Source of the DNA: Mycobacterium kyogaense
GTDB taxonomy: Bacteria; Actinomycetota; Actinomycetes; Mycobacteriales; Mycobacteriaceae
DNA length: 64,000 nucleotides
Direction: 5' to 3'
Assembly (NCBI RefSeq): GCF_003254575.1
Contig: NZ_QJUA01000016.1
Location: 1-64,000, forward strand
The first letter of the stretch is position 1. Every line of letters begins with the position of its first letter. Below are positions 25,842 through 35,795 of this stretch, piece after piece. The notes beneath the pieces were generated by a model that saw nothing but the letters and a program-made list of their open reading frames with translations, made no database searches and was not told the origin of the DNA. The position numbers and the translations under genes were made by a program.

Positions 25842-26878
25842 GAGGTCGCCCGGGGGATCACCTGGACACCACCGCCCGTGCCGGACACCACGTACAGGGT
25901 GTCCGACGCATCGTCGAAAGCCAGCGTGTTCGGTTGCTGCACGGTTCGATATCGCACCTTCTCGACAGGAATCCCGGTCGCCAGATCGTATCCAACGACC
26001 GTGTTGGTCGCCGTCTGGGCAACCCACGCGAGTCCCACTTTCTTCCCGCCCGACGCGGTCAGTCCGTAGGGCGAGTCCGGCACCGGATAGCGCTGCCGCA
26101 ACATCAGCGGGTCGACCCCGTAGACGAGCAGCTCGCCGCCCCGGGTGTCGGCGACCAGGACCCGACCGTTGGGGTCGGCGACCATCGTGGTGGCGCCGTC
26201 GCCGGCGCGCAGGGCCAGGTCGGCGCTGGTTCCCTCGGCGTTGAGACTGGTCACCGAGGTCTGCCCGCGGTCGAGCACCACCGCGGTGTCACCCTGGGTG
26301 ACGATGCCGTCCACCCGGGCGAAGATCTTCAGCGACGCGGCGACCGTGTTGTCGGCGGCCAGTGTGTACACCGTCCCGCCGGCATCGCCGAGCACCATCC
26401 GGCCGTCGCCGCGCCGAGCGATCGCGGTGAACTCAGCGTCCTCGCGGCCGCTCACCGCGACGCGGGACAGCGCCCGCGCCGCCACATCCAGCACGGCGTA
26501 ACCCCCGCGCACTGCCACCGCCACCCGCCCGGGTCCGTCGGCGGTCATCGCGGTGGCCCCACCGGGGAGCGGAACCGGGGTCTGCGCGCCGTTCGGGTCG
26601 ATGATCGTCACCGTTGCGCGGTCCGGACGGTCGGTGCTCAGCACGACCAGCGCCCGAGTGGCCGGGTCGACGACGGCGGCAAATGCGCCGATAGGGGACG
26701 GCCGCACGGTGCCCGCGGGGGCTGCGGTCACGGTGGGCGAGTCGGCGGCGGTGGCCGGTGAGATGGTCGGCGGGGGCGCCTCCGCCTTGTCGGAAGAACA
26801 TGCGGCGACCAGCAAGATTGCCAGCGTCACCAGTGCGTGACGAAACGGCTGGGAAAGACTGTTTGAACGGCGCTGCAA
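25838..26878 (-). CDS. lppL: Lipoprotein LppL, beta-propeller type
   Basis: A 346-residue exported lipoprotein. The signal peptide ends in LLVAACSS, a lipobox with the cysteine at about 27, followed by a Pro/Ala/Thr-rich linker. The rest has repeating short motifs such as VLVADTRGGELLVYG and DTLYVVSGTGGG, as in beta-propeller proteins. It is upstream of pyrD, as lppL (Rv2138) is in M. tuberculosis. The function is unknown; a cell-surface scaffold or binding role is possible. Confidence 0.87.
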   Translation of the reverse strand: MQRRSNSLSQPFRHALVTLAILLVAACSSDKAEAPPPTISPATAADSPTVTAAPAGTVRPSPIGAFAAVVDPATRALVVLSTDRPDRATVTIIDPNGAQTPVPLPGGATAMTADGPGRVAVAVRGGYAVLDVAARALSRVAVSGREDAEFTAIARRGDGRMVLGDAGGTVYTLAADNTVAASLKIFARVDGIVTQGDTAVVLDRGQTSVTSLNAEGTSADLALRAGDGATTMVADPNGRVLVADTRGGELLVYGVDPLMLRQRYPVPDSPYGLTASGGKKVGLAWVAQTATNTVVGYDLATGIPVEKVRYRTVQQPNTLAFDDASDTLYVVSGTGGGVQVIPRATS

Positions 26879-26998
26879 GGGGTAGCTCTCCGTGGTGCGT
26901 CCAGATCTTGATCGAACAGCCAGTGTAGGCGCCGAAAAATTCGGGTCCGGAAAGGACTTTCGGCCCTATCTGCACGGTGCGAACGGCTCGGCGAGCGT

Positions 26999-27322
26999 AT
27001 GGTACAGACCATGACGCTGGCCATGGATCGCGATGCGAGCCTTGACGGCTTCGTGCTCGAGGACATCATCACCGGGGTGCACGCCAGTGGCTACGGCCAG
27101 GTGGGCGATGGGCGCACCTTCTCGTTCCACCTCGAGCGCCTGTGGCTGGTCGTCGAGGTGTACCGGCCGCGGTTGCGCGGTTTGGTCCCGTCGAACGACG
27201 ACATCGTCGCGATGGCCACCCGCAAGCTCACCGACATCGATCTGACGGATGAGCGGAGCATGACCGCGGCGGTGCGCGACGCCGTCGCCGGAGCGCGCCC
27301 GGTGGCGCGGAACGGACGCTGA
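26999..27322 (+). CDS. Conserved hypothetical protein (Rv2137c-like)
   Basis: A 107-residue protein without membrane segments or known catalytic motifs. Its place between lppL and uppP matches Rv2137c of M. tuberculosis. The start at 26999 is used; ATGs at 27011 and 27023 are alternatives. It is divergent from lppL and likely co-transcribed with uppP, which starts 26 bp downstream. The function is unknown. Confidence 0.75.
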   Translation: MVQTMTLAMDRDASLDGFVLEDIITGVHASGYGQVGDGRTFSFHLERLWLVVEVYRPRLRGLVPSNDDIVAMATRKLTDIDLTDERSMTAAVRDAVAGARPVARNGR

Positions 27323-27348
27323 GCCCGCTCCACGGTACGGTCTTCGAC

Positions 27349-28197
27349 GTGACTGACGTCCCCGCCATGTCGTGGCTTCAGGTCGTTGTCCTCTCGGTCC
27401 TGCAGGGCCTGACGGAATTCCTGCCGGTCTCCTCGTCTGGGCATCTGGCCATCGCGTCCCGGGTCTTCTTCGACGACGACGCCGGCGCCTCGTTCACCGC
27501 GGTGAGCCAGCTCGGGACCGAGGCGGCGGTGCTGCTGTACTTCGCCAAGGACATCGGCCGCATCCTGAAGGCCTGGTTCAACGGCCTCTTCGTCGCCGCG
27601 CATCGCAGCGCTGACTACTGGCTCGGCTGGTGGGTGATCATCGGCACGCTGCCGATCGGCATCATCGGCCTGCTGTTTAAGGACCAGATCCGCACCGGGG
27701 CACGCAACCTCTGGCTGGTCGCCACCGCGCTGATCGTCTTCTCCGTCGTGATCGCCGCGGCGGAGTACTACGGCCGGCAGACCCGGCGGGTGGAACAGCT
27801 CACCTGGCGCGACAGCGTGATCGTCGGCCTGGCGCAGTGCCTCGCGTTGGTGCCGGGTGTCTCGCGCTCCGGTGCGACGATCAGCGCCGGCCTGTTCCTC
27901 GGAATGGACCGCGAACTCGCCGCGCGCTTCGGCTTCCTGCTCGCCATCCCCGCGGTGTTCGCCTCCGGGCTGTTCTCGCTGCCCGATGCGTTCGAGCCGG
28001 TGAGCGAGGGGATGAGCGCCACCGGCCCGCAGCTGCTGGTCTCCGTCCTGATCGCGTTCGTGGTCGGATTCGCCGCGGTGGCCTGGTTCCTGCGATTCCT
28101 GGTCCGCCACAGCATGTACTGGTTCGTGGGCTACCGCGTGGTGCTGGGCACGGTCGTGCTGATCCTGCTCGGTACCGGGGTGGTGGCAGCGACATGA
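27349..28197 (+). CDS. uppP: Undecaprenyl-diphosphatase
   Basis: Integral membrane phosphatase (BacA family, 282 residues) that recycles undecaprenyl or decaprenyl pyrophosphate to the monophosphate carrier used in peptidoglycan and arabinogalactan synthesis. The two family signatures are present: [11 protein letters not shown] near residue 25-35 and [18 protein letters not shown] near 170-187. The GTG at 27349 gives MTDVPAMSW; the ATG at 27367 is an alternative start. The stop overlaps the next gene as ATGA. Confidence 0.94.
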   Translation: MTDVPAMSWLQVVVLSVLQGLTEFLPVSSSGHLAIASRVFFDDDAGASFTAVSQLGTEAAVLLYFAKDIGRILKAWFNGLFVAAHRSADYWLGWWVIIGTLPIGIIGLLFKDQIRTGARNLWLVATALIVFSVVIAAAEYYGRQTRRVEQLTWRDSVIVGLAQCLALVPGVSRSGATISAGLFLGMDRELAARFGFLLAIPAVFASGLFSLPDAFEPVSEGMSATGPQLLVSVLIAFVVGFAAVAWFLRFLVRHSMYWFVGYRVVLGTVVLILLGTGVVAAT

Positions 28198-28904
28198 CCG
28201 TTCTGCTGCTGCGGCACGGTCGATCGACGTCGAACACCGCCCACACGCTCGCAGGCCGGTCCGACGGCGTGGATCTCGACGATCGTGGCCGGGAACAGGC
28301 GCAGGCGCTGGTCGAGCGGCTCGGCGAGCTCCCCATCCGCGCGATCGTGCGCTCGCCGCTGCTGAGGTGCGAGCGCACCGTCGAGCCGCTGGCGGCCGCG
28401 TTGGGCCTCGAGCCGGTCGTCGACGAGCGGATCGTCGAGGTCGACTACGGCTCCTGGACGGGGCGCGCGATCGGCGAATTGGTCAAGGAGCCGTTGTGGG
28501 CGGTCGTGCAGCAGCAGCCCAGTGCGGCGGTCTTCCCCGACGGGGAGGGTCTGGCGGCAGTGCAGGCGCGCTCGGTGGCCGCGATCCGGGAACACGATCG
28601 CCGGCTGGCCACCGAGCACGGCGCCGACGTTCTGTGGGTGGCCTGCACGCACGGTGACGTCATCAAGTCGGTGCTGGCCGACGCACTGGGCACGCACCTG
28701 GACAGCTTTCAGCGGATCAACGCCGACCCCGCGTCGGTCAGCGTCGTCCGGTACACGGCGATCCGGCCGTTCGTGATCCACGTCAACCACACGGGCCCGG
28801 CGTTGAACTCCGCACTGACGGCGCCGCCGGCATCGGAAAAAACCGACGGGGACAAGCCCGAGGTGCCCGCCGGTGACGCCGTGGTCGGCGGTTCCGCCGG
28901 ATGA
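28194..28904 (+). CDS. Histidine phosphatase family protein (MSMEG_4193/Rv2135c-like)
   Basis: A 236-residue phosphoglycerate-mutase-like phosphatase. The catalytic RHGRST (H9 region) is at the N-terminus, and the second histidine is in [11 protein letters not shown]. The C-terminal 40 residues are a polar extension with no known domain. It corresponds to Rv2135c in gene order. The substrate is not known; the fold includes both mutases and broad phosphatases. The ATG overlaps the uppP stop. Confidence 0.88.
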   Translation: MTVLLLRHGRSTSNTAHTLAGRSDGVDLDDRGREQAQALVERLGELPIRAIVRSPLLRCERTVEPLAAALGLEPVVDERIVEVDYGSWTGRAIGELVKEPLWAVVQQQPSAAVFPDGEGLAAVQARSVAAIREHDRRLATEHGADVLWVACTHGDVIKSVLADALGTHLDSFQRINADPASVSVVRYTAIRPFVIHVNHTGPALNSALTAPPASEKTDGDKPEVPAGDAVVGGSAG

Positions 28905-28946
28905 GCTACGCACGGCATTTTGGACGACGGTATTTTGGGCAGAGTC

Positions 28947-29534
28947 ATGTCCCGTGAAATCCACGTCTTCCGCACCCCCGACCGCTTCGTGGCCGGGACC
29001 GTCGGCGAACCCGGAAATCGGACGTTCTACCTGCAGGCGGTGCACGACACCCGTGTGGTCTCGGTGATGCTGGAAAAGCAGCAGGTGGCCGTGCTGGCCG
29101 AGCGGATCGCGGCGCTGCTGCTGGAGATCAATCGCCGCTTCGGCACCCCGATCCCGCCGGACACCGGTGAGGTCGACGACCTGAGCCCGCTGGTGACGCC
29201 GGTGGATGCCGAGTTCCGGGTCGGCACGATGGGGTTGGGCTGGGATTCGGAGGCCCAGACGGTCGTCGTGGAGTTGCTCGCGGTCTCCGACACGGAGTTC
29301 GACGCGTCGGTGGTCCTCGACGACGCGGAGGACGGACCCGACGCGGTGCGGGTCTTCCTGACCCCCGAATCGGCCCGCCAGTTCGCGACCCGGTCGAACC
29401 GCGTCATCTCGGCGGGCAGGCCCCCGTGCCCGCTGTGTGACGAACCACTGGACCCCGAAGGCCACATCTGCGTCCGCACCAACGGCTACCGGCGCGGCGC
29501 GCTGGCCGGGTCCGACGATGACGACGACCTCTGA
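28947..29534 (+). CDS. DUF3090 family protein (Rv2134c-like)
   Basis: A 195-residue conserved actinobacterial protein. The C-terminus has a zinc-ribbon-like pattern (CPLCDEPLD followed by HIC), the most distinctive feature. The ATG at 28947 starts MSREIHVF and suits the family; an upstream in-frame ATG lacks support. Its stop overlaps the next gene by 17 bp. The consistent neighbourhood with the SCO1664-type kinase-like gene suggests a shared but unknown process. Confidence 0.83.
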   Translation: MSREIHVFRTPDRFVAGTVGEPGNRTFYLQAVHDTRVVSVMLEKQQVAVLAERIAALLLEINRRFGTPIPPDTGEVDDLSPLVTPVDAEFRVGTMGLGWDSEAQTVVVELLAVSDTEFDASVVLDDAEDGPDAVRVFLTPESARQFATRSNRVISAGRPPCPLCDEPLDPEGHICVRTNGYRRGALAGSDDDDDL

Positions 29535-30333
29535 GGTCCTCGAGCGTGGTGAACTGAGTGTCCTCGGCCGCATCCGCTCCGCGAGTAACGCGACGTTCCT
29601 GTGCGAGGCGACGCTGGCCGAAGACGTGGTGCACTGTGTCTACAAGCCGGTGCGCGGTGAGGCTCCGCTCTGGGACTTCCCCGACGGAACCCTGGCCGGC
29701 CGCGAGGCGTCTTCGTATCTGATCTCCGAAGCGTTGGGCTGGAACCTGGTGCCGCACACCATCGTTCGCGACGGTCCCGCCGGCCCCGGCATGGTGCAGC
29801 GGTGGGTGGATCAGCCGGAGGACGGTGACGGGGACGCCGAGGCCGCGGAGCCGAGCGGTCCCGACCTCATCGACCTCGTCCCCGCGGGCAAGGTGCCGCC
29901 GGGATTCCTGCCCATCCTGCAGGCCTACGACTACGCCGGCGACGAGGTCACCCTGGTGCACGCCGACGACGACCGGCTGCGCCGCCTCGCGGTTTTCGAC
30001 GTGCTGATCAACAACGCCGACCGCAAGGGCGGGCACGTCCTGAGCGGCGTCGACGGCCGGGTGTACGGCGTCGACCACGGCGTGACACTGCACACCGAGG
30101 ACAAGCTGCGCACCGTGCTGTGGGGATGGGCGGGCAAGCCGGTCGACGATCAGACGCTGGCCGACATCGAGGCGCTCGGCGAGGCCCTGCGCGGCGATCT
30201 GGGTGCCGAGCTGTGCTGCCACATCACCCCGCGGGAGGTTGCCGCGCTGCGCGCCAGAGTGGTTGCGCTGCTGCGAAACCCGGTGATGCCGACACCGGAC
30301 CGGCGCCGCCCGATCCCGTGGCCGGCGTTCTGA
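29518..30333 (+). CDS. SCO1664-family, PI3/4-kinase-like protein (Rv2133c-like)
   Basis: A 271-residue protein of a family distantly related to phosphatidylinositol 3/4-kinase catalytic domains. The visible kinase-like elements are the lysine strand VYKPVRGE, the catalytic-loop-like [11 protein letters not shown] and the metal-binding-like GVDHGVTLH. The substrate is unknown. It overlaps the DUF3090 gene and its stop shares bases with the cysQ start (TGATG), so it sits inside a continuous operon from uppP to cysQ. Confidence 0.83.
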   Translation: MTTTSEVLERGELSVLGRIRSASNATFLCEATLAEDVVHCVYKPVRGEAPLWDFPDGTLAGREASSYLISEALGWNLVPHTIVRDGPAGPGMVQRWVDQPEDGDGDAEAAEPSGPDLIDLVPAGKVPPGFLPILQAYDYAGDEVTLVHADDDRLRRLAVFDVLINNADRKGGHVLSGVDGRVYGVDHGVTLHTEDKLRTVLWGWAGKPVDDQTLADIEALGEALRGDLGAELCCHITPREVAALRARVVALLRNPVMPTPDRRRPIPWPAF

Positions 30334-31118
30334 TGCGGTCTACTGATCCGGCGGAGCCGACCGACGCAGCACTGGCCGCGACCGTGGCCGCCGAGGCCGG
30401 TGAGCTGCTGCTGTCGATGCGCACCCAATACGGGTTCTACGACCCCTATGAACTCGGCGACGCCGGTGACAGGCGAGCCAACACGCTGATCCTGGATCGA
30501 TTGCGCCGCGCCCGACCCGGCGATGCGGTGCTCTCCGAAGAGGCCGCCGACGACGTCTCCCGCGTCCACGCCGACCGGGTGTGGATCGTCGACCCCGTGG
30601 ACGGCACGCACGAGTACTCGATGCCGGGCCGGGCGGACTGGGCCGTCCACATCGCGCTGTGGCAGCGCACTTCTGACGGAGATGGGGCGATCACCGATGC
30701 CGCGGTCGCCCTCCCCGCGCGTGGCGAGGTGTACCGCACGGACACCGTCACCGCGCCGCCGCCCCGCGCCGACGGACCGATCCGGATCACCGCCAGCGCC
30801 AGCCGGCCGCCGGCAGTGCTGTGGCGCATGCGCGACGACCTCGACATCCAGCTCGTCCGGATCGGCTCGGCCGGCGCCAAGGCGATGGCCGTGGTCCGCG
30901 GCGACGTCGACGCCTACATCCACGCCGGCGGGCAGTGGGAGTGGGACTCGGCCGCGCCTGCCGGCGTGCTGTGGGCCGCCGGGCTGCACGCCACCCGTAT
31001 CGACGGCTCGCCGCTGATCTACAACCGCCGCGACCCGTATCTGCCCGACCTTCTGATGTGCCGACCCGAGGTGGCCGGGCCCCTGCTCGAGGTCATTCAT
31101 TCGACGCGCCGGCTCTAG
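30333..31118 (+). CDS. cysQ: 3'(2'),5'-bisphosphate nucleotidase, CysQ-type
   Basis: An inositol-monophosphatase-fold enzyme of 261 residues. It matches Rv2131c, which dephosphorylates PAP and inositol phosphates and supports sulfate assimilation. The metal-binding sequence is visible: LSEEAADD, then [12 protein letters not shown] (D-P-x-D-G), and [12 protein letters not shown] near the C-terminus. The ATG overlaps the previous stop; a longer reading starting at 30120 lies inside that gene. Confidence 0.92.
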   Translation: MRSTDPAEPTDAALAATVAAEAGELLLSMRTQYGFYDPYELGDAGDRRANTLILDRLRRARPGDAVLSEEAADDVSRVHADRVWIVDPVDGTHEYSMPGRADWAVHIALWQRTSDGDGAITDAAVALPARGEVYRTDTVTAPPPRADGPIRITASASRPPAVLWRMRDDLDIQLVRIGSAGAKAMAVVRGDVDAYIHAGGQWEWDSAAPAGVLWAAGLHATRIDGSPLIYNRRDPYLPDLLMCRPEVAGPLLEVIHSTRRL

Positions 31119-31188
31119 AGCGGTGACGAACCGGGGAATGAAACGGCCGGCGACGTTGTCGCACACCCTGATGTCTAGAGTCGATGCC

Positions 31189-32427
31189 ATGCAATCGTGG
31201 TCGGCGCCGAGTGTTCCGGTGCTCGCAGGTCGGGGTCCGCAGCTGCGGCTCTACGACAGCGCCGACCGTCAGGTGCGGCCGGTCAGCGCCGGTGACACGG
31301 CGACGATGTACGTGTGCGGGATCACCCCGTACGACGCCACGCATCTGGGCCATGCGGCCACGTATCTGACATTCGACCTGGTGTACCGCGTCTGGCTCGA
31401 TGCCGGCCACGACGTGCACTACGTGCAGAACATCACCGACGTGGACGATCCGCTGTTCGAACGCGCGGAGCGGGACGGCATCGGCTGGCGTGAGCTCGCC
31501 GACCGCGAAATCGACCTGTTCCGTGAGGACATGGCCGCGCTGCGCGTGGTGCCGCCCCGCGAGTACGTGGCCGCCACCGAAGCCGTCGACGAGGTGGTCG
31601 AGGTCACCGAGAAGCTGCTGGCCTCGGGTGCGGCCTACGTGGTCGACGATGCGCAGTACCCCGACGTCTACTTCCGGGCCGACGCCACGGTGCAGTTCGG
31701 CTACGAGTCGGGATACGACCGCGACACCATGCTGACGCTGTTCGCCGAGCGCGGCGGCGATCCCGACCGGCAGGGTAAGGCCGATCCGCTCGACGCCCTG
31801 CTCTGGCGGGCGCAGCGGCCGGGCGAGCCCAGCTGGCCGGCGCCGTTCGGGCCGGGCCGGCCGGGCTGGCACGTCGAGTGTGCCGCGATCGCGCTGAGCC
31901 GCATCGGCACCGGGCTGGACATCCAGGGCGGGGGGAGCGATCTGATCTTCCCGCACCACGAGTTCTCCGCCGCCCACGCCGAATGTGTCACGGGGGAGCG
32001 ACGATTCGCCCGCCACTACGTGCACGCCGGGATGATCGGCTGGGACGGTCACAAGATGAGCAAGAGCCGCGGCAACCTGGTGCTGGTGTCCCAGCTGCGC
32101 CGCGACGGGGTCGACCCTGCCGCCATCCGGCTCGGCCTGTTCGCGGGCCACTACCGCGAAGACCGGTACTGGAGTCCCGCGGTCCTGGAGGAGGCGCAGC
32201 AGCGCCTGCACCGGTGGCGCAGCGCGACCGCGCTCGCCGGCGCGCCGGACGCCGCCGATGTCGTCGCTCGTGTCCGGCAGTACCTCGCCGATGATCTGGA
32301 CACCCCCAAAGCCCTTGGTGCTCTTGATGGTTGGGCAACCGACGCGCTGTCCTACGGTGGTCACGATGCGACGGCGGGCGGCACGGTCGCGACGGCGATC
32401 GACGCCCTGCTGGGCATCTCCCTGTGA
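31189..32427 (+). CDS. mshC: Cysteine:GlcN-Ins ligase of mycothiol synthesis
   Basis: A 412-residue ATP-dependent ligase joining cysteine to glucosaminyl-inositol, the third step of mycothiol synthesis. It looks like a short cysteinyl-tRNA synthetase: class I HIGH-type [14 protein letters not shown] motif in HKMSKSRGN, and zinc-site residues C44 region, WHVEC and FPHHEFS. The anticodon-binding domain of CysRS is absent, as expected for MshC. The length matches Rv2130c. The ATG at 31189 is used rather than an upstream GTG at 31123. Confidence 0.95.
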   Translation: MQSWSAPSVPVLAGRGPQLRLYDSADRQVRPVSAGDTATMYVCGITPYDATHLGHAATYLTFDLVYRVWLDAGHDVHYVQNITDVDDPLFERAERDGIGWRELADREIDLFREDMAALRVVPPREYVAATEAVDEVVEVTEKLLASGAAYVVDDAQYPDVYFRADATVQFGYESGYDRDTMLTLFAERGGDPDRQGKADPLDALLWRAQRPGEPSWPAPFGPGRPGWHVECAAIALSRIGTGLDIQGGGSDLIFPHHEFSAAHAECVTGERRFARHYVHAGMIGWDGHKMSKSRGNLVLVSQLRRDGVDPAAIRLGLFAGHYREDRYWSPAVLEEAQQRLHRWRSATALAGAPDAADVVARVRQYLADDLDTPKALGALDGWATDALSYGGHDATAGGTVATAIDALLGISL

Positions 32428-32467
32428 CATCCGCTGTTCTCTGACACGCGTGGAGTAGGTTGCCGCC

Positions 32468-33352
32468 ATGGGATCGGTGGCAGGTAAGACGGCGTTCATC
32501 ACGGGTGGGGCACGGGGCATCGGCGCGGAAGTGGCGCGCCGGCTGCATGCCAGAGGTGCGAACGTGGTTCTCACCGATCTCGACGAAGGTCCGCTGACCG
32601 CGTTGGCCGCAGAGCTGGGCGGCGCACGCGTGCACACCGAGATCGCCGATGTCCGCAGCCTGCCCGCGATGGAGGCCGCCGCCGCCGCGGCGATCGAGAA
32701 GTTCGGCGGCATCGACATCGCGCTGGCCAACGCGGGCATCTCCGCCTACGGGTCGGTGCTGCAGGTCGATCCCGAGGCCTTCCGCACGCTGATGGATGTC
32801 AACGTGACCGGCGTCTTCTACACGGTGCGCGCGACGCTGCCCGCGGTGTTGGAACGGCGCGGCTACGTGCTGATCGTGTCGTCGCTCGCCGCCTATGCGG
32901 CGGCGCCCGGGCTGGCGCCCTACAACGCGTCGAAGGCCGCCGTCGAGCACTTCGCCAACGCGCTGCGCCTCGAGGTGGCCCACCGCGGCGTCGATGTCGG
33001 GTCTGCGCACATGTCGTGGATCGACACCCCGCTGGTGCAGGACGCCAAGAAGGACCTCTCGACCTTCGGGGAGATGCTGAGCAAGCTGCCGTATCCGCTC
33101 AGCACGACGACGTCGGTCGAAGCGTGCGGAAAGGCGTTCGTCGCCGGTATCGAGGGACGCAGACGCCAGGTGAACTGTCCCGGCTGGGTCGGGGCGATCC
33201 GAATGCTCAAACCGCTGCTGTCGACTCCGCTCGGTGAGCAACCCGTCCGCAGGTTCGTCCCCGGCCTGCTGCCGCGGATGGATGCCCAGGTCGCGGCGCT
33301 CGGCCGGTCGATGAGCGCCCGCACCGAAGAACTGGAGACCCAGCCGAAATGA
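32468..33352 (+). CDS. Short-chain dehydrogenase/reductase (Rv2129c-like)
   Basis: A 294-residue SDR. It has the Rossmann motif TGGARGIG near the N-terminus, the NAG(I) motif (ANAGIS), the catalytic serine region IVSSLAA and YNASK with the catalytic Tyr and Lys. A 40-residue C-terminal extension beyond the core fold is present. The substrate is unknown. It follows mshC as in M. tuberculosis. The stop overlaps the start of the next gene (ATGA). Confidence 0.88.
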   Translation: MGSVAGKTAFITGGARGIGAEVARRLHARGANVVLTDLDEGPLTALAAELGGARVHTEIADVRSLPAMEAAAAAAIEKFGGIDIALANAGISAYGSVLQVDPEAFRTLMDVNVTGVFYTVRATLPAVLERRGYVLIVSSLAAYAAAPGLAPYNASKAAVEHFANALRLEVAHRGVDVGSAHMSWIDTPLVQDAKKDLSTFGEMLSKLPYPLSTTTSVEACGKAFVAGIEGRRRQVNCPGWVGAIRMLKPLLSTPLGEQPVRRFVPGLLPRMDAQVAALGRSMSARTEELETQPK

Positions 33353-34788
33353 AGATCAAGGCCCTGTTCACGATGCTCGCGATGATTCTGGTCGCCGGGT
33401 GCAGCGGAACCGCGAGCGACCAGCCGCAGTCGTCGTCGTCCTCGGCCGCGTCGACCCCGGCACCGGTGACCCCGGAGGAAGCCCGCGCTATCGCCAAGGA
33501 GGCCTACATCTACGGCTTCCCGATCGTCGACAACTACCGGGTGCAGTACACCTACTTCGTCGACAAGCAGAACCCCCAGTACAAGGGTGGCTGGAACGAG
33601 CTGCACAGCACCGCCCAGGTGTTCACCCCCGCCGACACCACGATCCAGACCCCCAACTCCGACACGCCGTACTCGGCTGCGGGTGCCGACCTGCGTACCG
33701 AACCGCTCGTGCTGACCGTCCCGCCCATACAGCAGGACAGGTACTACTCGCTGCAGTTCGTCGACGGCTACACCTACAACTTCGCCTACATCGGCAGCCG
33801 CACCACCGGAAACGGCGGCGGGAAATTCCTGCTGGTCGGGCCGGACTGGAAGGGTGAGAAGCCCGCCGGGATCGACGAGGTGATCCGCTCGGACACCGAG
33901 CTCGCCATGGTGCTCTACCGGACGCAGCTGTTCGGGCCGTCCGACATCGACGAGGTCAAGAAGATCCAGGTCGGCTACCAGGTGGCGCCGCTGTCGGTCT
34001 TTTTGAACCAGCCCTCGCCCGCACCCGCGCCGCCGATCGATTTCGTGCCGCCGCTGACCCCCGACCAGCAGCGCACGTCACCGCAGTTTTTCGAGATCCT
34101 GAACTTCGCGCTGCGGTTCGCGCCGACGCTGCCCGAGGAGAAGGAGCTGCGAGAACGCTTCGCCCGCATCGGCGTCGGCCCCGACGGCGACTTCGACGCG
34201 GACAAGCTGGCCCCGGAGATGCGCAGCGCGATCGAGAGCGGCATGGCCGACGCCTGGGCCGAGCTCGACGCGTTGAAGAAGAACGACATCGACACCGGCA
34301 AGGTCGGCTCGGCGCAGTTCTTCGGCAGCCGCCAGGATCTCAAAGGCGACTACCTCTACCGGATGGCCGGCGCGGTGTTCGGCATCTACGGCAACACCGC
34401 CGCCGAGGCGCTGTATCCGATTTTCACCAACGACTCGACCGGCGCGCCGCTCAACGGCACCAACAACTACACGTTCCACTTCCCGAAGGGCCAGCTGCCG
34501 CCGGTCAACGCGTTCTGGTCACTGACCATGTACGAGCAGCCGCAGAGCCTGCTGGTGGCCAACCCGATCAACCGCTACCTGATCAATTCGCCGATGCTGC
34601 CGAGCCTGGTCCCCGACCCCGACGGCGGCTACACCTTCTATGTGCAGAACGGTTCCCCCGGACTGGACCGCGAGTCGAACTGGCTGCCCGCGCCGAAGGG
34701 GCCGTTCTCGCTGGTGCTGCGCTTGTACTGGCCCAAGCCCGACGCCCTCAACGGCACGTGGAAGCCGCCCCAGCCGGTGAAGGTCTAA
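33349..34788 (+). CDS. DUF1254/DUF1214 domain lipoprotein
   Basis: A 479-residue exported lipoprotein. The signal peptide MKIKALFTMLAMILVAGCSG has a lipobox LVAGC, followed by a Ser/Ala/Pro linker (about 24-45). The DUF1254 part (about 50-180) is recognised by AYIYGFPIVDNYR and TPNSDTPYS. The DUF1214 part (about 370-475) is recognised by LNGTNNYTFHFPKGQLPPVNAFWSLTMY split across two stretches. The molecular role is unknown. It overlaps the SDR stop and is absent from this place in the M. tuberculosis order I recall. Confidence 0.88.
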   Translation: MKIKALFTMLAMILVAGCSGTASDQPQSSSSSAASTPAPVTPEEARAIAKEAYIYGFPIVDNYRVQYTYFVDKQNPQYKGGWNELHSTAQVFTPADTTIQTPNSDTPYSAAGADLRTEPLVLTVPPIQQDRYYSLQFVDGYTYNFAYIGSRTTGNGGGKFLLVGPDWKGEKPAGIDEVIRSDTELAMVLYRTQLFGPSDIDEVKKIQVGYQVAPLSVFLNQPSPAPAPPIDFVPPLTPDQQRTSPQFFEILNFALRFAPTLPEEKELRERFARIGVGPDGDFDADKLAPEMRSAIESGMADAWAELDALKKNDIDTGKVGSAQFFGSRQDLKGDYLYRMAGAVFGIYGNTAAEALYPIFTNDSTGAPLNGTNNYTFHFPKGQLPPVNAFWSLTMYEQPQSLLVANPINRYLINSPMLPSLVPDPDGGYTFYVQNGSPGLDRESNWLPAPKGPFSLVLRLYWPKPDALNGTWKPPQPVKV

Positions 34789-34798
34789 CCTGGCGGCG

Positions 34799-35791
34799 GT
34801 GAAGCAGGCCGATCTGGTCCTCTCCGGCGGCGGGGTCAAGGGCATCGCGCTCGCCGGCGCGGTGGCGGCACTGGTCGAGGCGAATTACACCCCGCAGCGA
34901 GTGTCGGGCACGTCGGCCGGCGCGCTGGTCGGCTCCCTGGTGGCCGCGGCCGCCCAGCGCGGCGACCTGTCCTCGGCCCTGCTGGCCGACCTCGCCGTCA
35001 GCATCGACTATCGGCGGTTTCTGGACCCCGGCCCGATCGAACGCATCCCGGTGCTGGGTCCGGTGGCCGGCGTGCTCAGCGGCGACGGAATCTATCGTGG
35101 CGACGCCCTGCACCGCTGGATCGGTGAGCAGCTGGCCCGCTACGGCGTCGAGACGTTCGCCGATCTGGCGATCGACGATCCCGAGCTGCCACCCGAACGG
35201 CGCTATCGACTGGTGGTCACCGTCGCCGATGTCACGCGGGGCCTGCTCGTGCGCCTGCCCTGGGACTACCGGCGCGTCTACGGCCTCGACCCGGACCGAC
35301 AGTCGGTCGCCGATGCGGTACGTGCCTCGACGGCCATCCCGTTCTTCTTCCGGCCCGCGACCGTGACCGCAGCCGACGGGCGTGAGTCGACGCTCGTCGA
35401 CGGTGGGCTGCTGTCGAACTTCCCGATCGACTCGCTCGACCGCACCGACGGCGCGCCGCCGCGATGGCCGACGTTCGGGGTGACGCTGCTACCCACGCTG
35501 CCCGCGGACAACGAGCAGGTCATCCCGGCGCTGCGGCCGGTGCACCTGTTCGGCGGGCCGACCCTGCTCGAACGGGTGGTCACCACGACCCTGGTCGGTC
35601 GCGACCAGGCTTATCTGGATCAGCCGTGGGTCAGCGCCCGCACGATCCGCATCGACACGGCCGACATCGGTGTGCTGGATTTCGGGCTGTCGACCCAGCA
35701 GAAGTCGGCACTCTACGACGACGGTGCACGGGCCGGCCGGGGCTTCCTGACCACATGGAACTGGTCGGAGTACCTGGCGCGGTTCCGCTGA
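34799..35791 (+). CDS. Patatin-like phospholipase
   Basis: A 330-residue patatin-family acyl hydrolase. It shows LSGGGVKG (oxyanion), GTSAG with the catalytic serine (about residue 40) and VDGGLLSNFP with the catalytic aspartate (about residue 202). No signal peptide is evident. It starts with GTG 10 bp after the lipoprotein gene and is probably co-transcribed. It is not closely similar to the island CapV beyond the catalytic motifs, and no CD-NTase is nearby, so a CBASS role is unlikely here. Confidence 0.87.
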   Translation: MKQADLVLSGGGVKGIALAGAVAALVEANYTPQRVSGTSAGALVGSLVAAAAQRGDLSSALLADLAVSIDYRRFLDPGPIERIPVLGPVAGVLSGDGIYRGDALHRWIGEQLARYGVETFADLAIDDPELPPERRYRLVVTVADVTRGLLVRLPWDYRRVYGLDPDRQSVADAVRASTAIPFFFRPATVTAADGRESTLVDGGLLSNFPIDSLDRTDGAPPRWPTFGVTLLPTLPADNEQVIPALRPVHLFGGPTLLERVVTTTLVGRDQAYLDQPWVSARTIRIDTADIGVLDFGLSTQQKSALYDDGARAGRGFLTTWNWSEYLARFR

Positions 35792-35795
35792 GCCG

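Noticed and set aside
34799..35791. Second patatin gene as a CBASS effector
   Set aside because: No CD-NTase or Cap genes are nearby, and it lies in a core-type lipoprotein operon.
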